Part shown: one piece after another, positions 63,104-64,000 of the stretch | Layout: each line of letters begins with the position of its first letter | Position numbering within the stretch: the stretch's first letter is position 1 | Origin: Peribacillus tepidiphilus | GTDB lineage: Bacteria > Bacillota > Bacilli > Bacillales > DSM-1321 | Assembly: GCF_009466385.1 (NCBI RefSeq) | Contig: NZ_WIAQ01000016.1 | Span: 1-64,000 of the forward strand | Direction: 5' to 3' | Length of the DNA stretch: 64,000 bases | The notes under the pieces: model-generated | Seen by the model: only the letters and a program-made list of their open reading frames with translations | The model's database searches: none | What the model was told of the DNA's origin: nothing | Position numbers and translations under genes: made by a program

Positions 63104-63468
63104 TTTAACACCTTCTTTTTCCAAGCATAGACAAGACCAATGATGAGCATTAAAACGAAAATCAGCATTTCAATCAAAGCAAAAATGCCGAGCTTTTCAT
63201 AGGCAACTGCCCATGGATAAAGGAATACAGTCTCCACATCAAATATCACAAACATTAGGCCAAAAATATAATAACGTACGTTAAACTGGACTCTGGAATC
63301 ATGAAAAGGTTCTATTCCACTCTCGTACGTTGTATATTTCGCTGCTATCGGTTTATAAGGCCGAAGCAGTTTGCCCAGAAATAGAGCAACAACTGGCAGC
63401 AATACCCCTAGACACAGAAACACAAAAACGATCAGATAGTTATTCTGATACAAGTTTAATAGTTCCAT
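63094..63468 (-). CDS. nuoA: NADH-quinone oxidoreductase subunit A
   Basis: 124 residues from [12 protein letters not shown], with AAAGGGGG upstream. Three membrane segments and the loop [39 protein letters not shown] (in parts) are diagnostic. It is the first gene of nuoABCDHIJKLMN. Confidence 0.95.
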   Translation of the reverse strand: MELLNLYQNNYLIVFVFLCLGVLLPVVALFLGKLLRPYKPIAAKYTTYESGIEPFHDSRVQFNVRYYIFGLMFVIFDVETVFLYPWAVAYEKLGIFALIEMLIFVLMLIIGLVYAWKKKVLKWI

Positions 63469-63584
63469 GCCCATCCCCCTTTGTTTTTGTATTTATAAGT
63501 CTATGTAAAAGAAGTCTATGCTGTTTTAGCATAAATTCTCTAACAACTAAAATCTTTCAGTAAATTTAGAATGTAATCGAATAC

Positions 63585-63613
63585 ATTATAACATTGTTAC
63601 AAATGTGTGTCGA
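63585..63613 (-). promoter_or_regulatory. SigA-type promoter of the nuo operon
   Basis: On the minus strand, TCGACA (63613-63608), a 17-base spacer and a perfect TATAAT (63590-63585). The leader to nuoA is about 110 bases. Confidence 0.65.
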
Positions 63614-63857
63614 TAAGACCAGCCATTCTTAGAAATTCTTTTCTTCTGTCCATTTACATATGGGAAAGAGTCCAAAAATCTTCATAATTTGACACCTACC
63701 AACATTATTTAACACTATGGAAAATAATTATTCTGTGAGAGATGTCATACTTTTGACAAAGTTTGAAGAAATATATTGAAGAAGAAAAATATTGTTTATA
63801 GCGGATTGAGGAATTTCTATTTTTTAGTGGGAATTTTAACATCACTTTTTAAAATAT

Positions 63858-64000
63858 ATCGGTCGTCAATCGGATATATCGGTCATCGTTGAATTATATC
63901 GGTCGTTAGAACTAATATATCGGTCGTCAGAACTAATATATCGGCCGTCGTTAGAATATATCGGTCGTCATCGGATTATATCGGTCATTAGAACTAATAT
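63858..64000 (-). repeat. Phased repeat array, family GAYGACCGATATAT, locus 4 (at least 7 units, reversed, runs off the window)
   Basis: On the + strand CGGTCGTC-type cores start at 63860, 63880, 63900, 63921, 63942, 63962 and 63982 (steps of 20 or 21 bp). The orientation is opposite to loci 1 and 2. The region 63614-63857 holds nothing else I recognise. Confidence 0.92.

Overview
This window comes from a low-GC, endospore-forming member of the Bacillaceae (Bacillus sensu lato). The evidence is spoIIID, spoIIQ and spoIID, a blocked mbl-flhO-flhP-fabZ-ssbB gene order like that of the B. subtilis ywp region, Gram-positive T-box leaders, AGGAGG-type ribosome binding sites, and the 11-subunit nuo operon known from Bacillus cereus relatives. 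No rRNA, tRNA or CRISPR array was seen.

Layout. (1) 1-17.1 kb is a cell-surface region: an ISL3-type transposase remnant, a large S-layer-like protein, a secreted propeller-like protein, a subtilisin-family protease with five FlgD-type Ig repeats, a LysM-NlpC/P60 wall hydrolase, a PQQ-type propeller protein, an S41/PDZ protease, a membrane acyltransferase bracketed by REP-like elements, and an orphan XRE-TPR regulator. (2) 17.5-30.4 kb holds an MFS exporter, the ywqB-ywqA pair (SWIM protein and SNF2 helicase), an AlkD-like protein, an intact IS200/IS605 element (tnpA+tnpB), ssbB, ywpF, a lipoprotein and fabZ. (3) 30.4-45 kb is mostly minus-strand core sporulation, cell-shape and envelope genes: flhP, flhO, mbl, spoIIID, an exonuclease plus a CBS/DUF294 regulator, a probable small RNA, spoIIQ, ywnJ, spoIID, murAA, ywmB and ywzB. 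(4) 45.2-52.4 kb is a complete tryptophan operon, trpEGDCFBA, behind two tandem tRNA-Trp T-boxes. (5) 52.8-63.6 kb is the nuoABCDHIJKLMN operon, complex I without the NADH-oxidising NuoEFG module.

The most unusual content is between the genes. Four unrelated short motifs (TACTCGCC; GATTTAAGCGAAA; ATTCAACCC; GAYGACCGATATAT) form separate intergenic arrays, about 100 units in total. Their spacing is almost always 21 bp, or 20/21 bp for the last family, which is two turns of B-DNA. The arrays lie only between genes, nest in one another, occur between the two trp T-boxes, and continue past the right end upstream of nuoA. The shared helical phasing of unrelated sequences is the best candidate here for an undescribed system.

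Other points worth attention are a three-hairpin small RNA next to a 44-bp perfect palindrome, a nine-unit 13-residue repeat inserted into the SNF2 helicase core, a 41-residue repeat expansion in NuoC, and an exonuclease whose only well-placed start codon is ATA.
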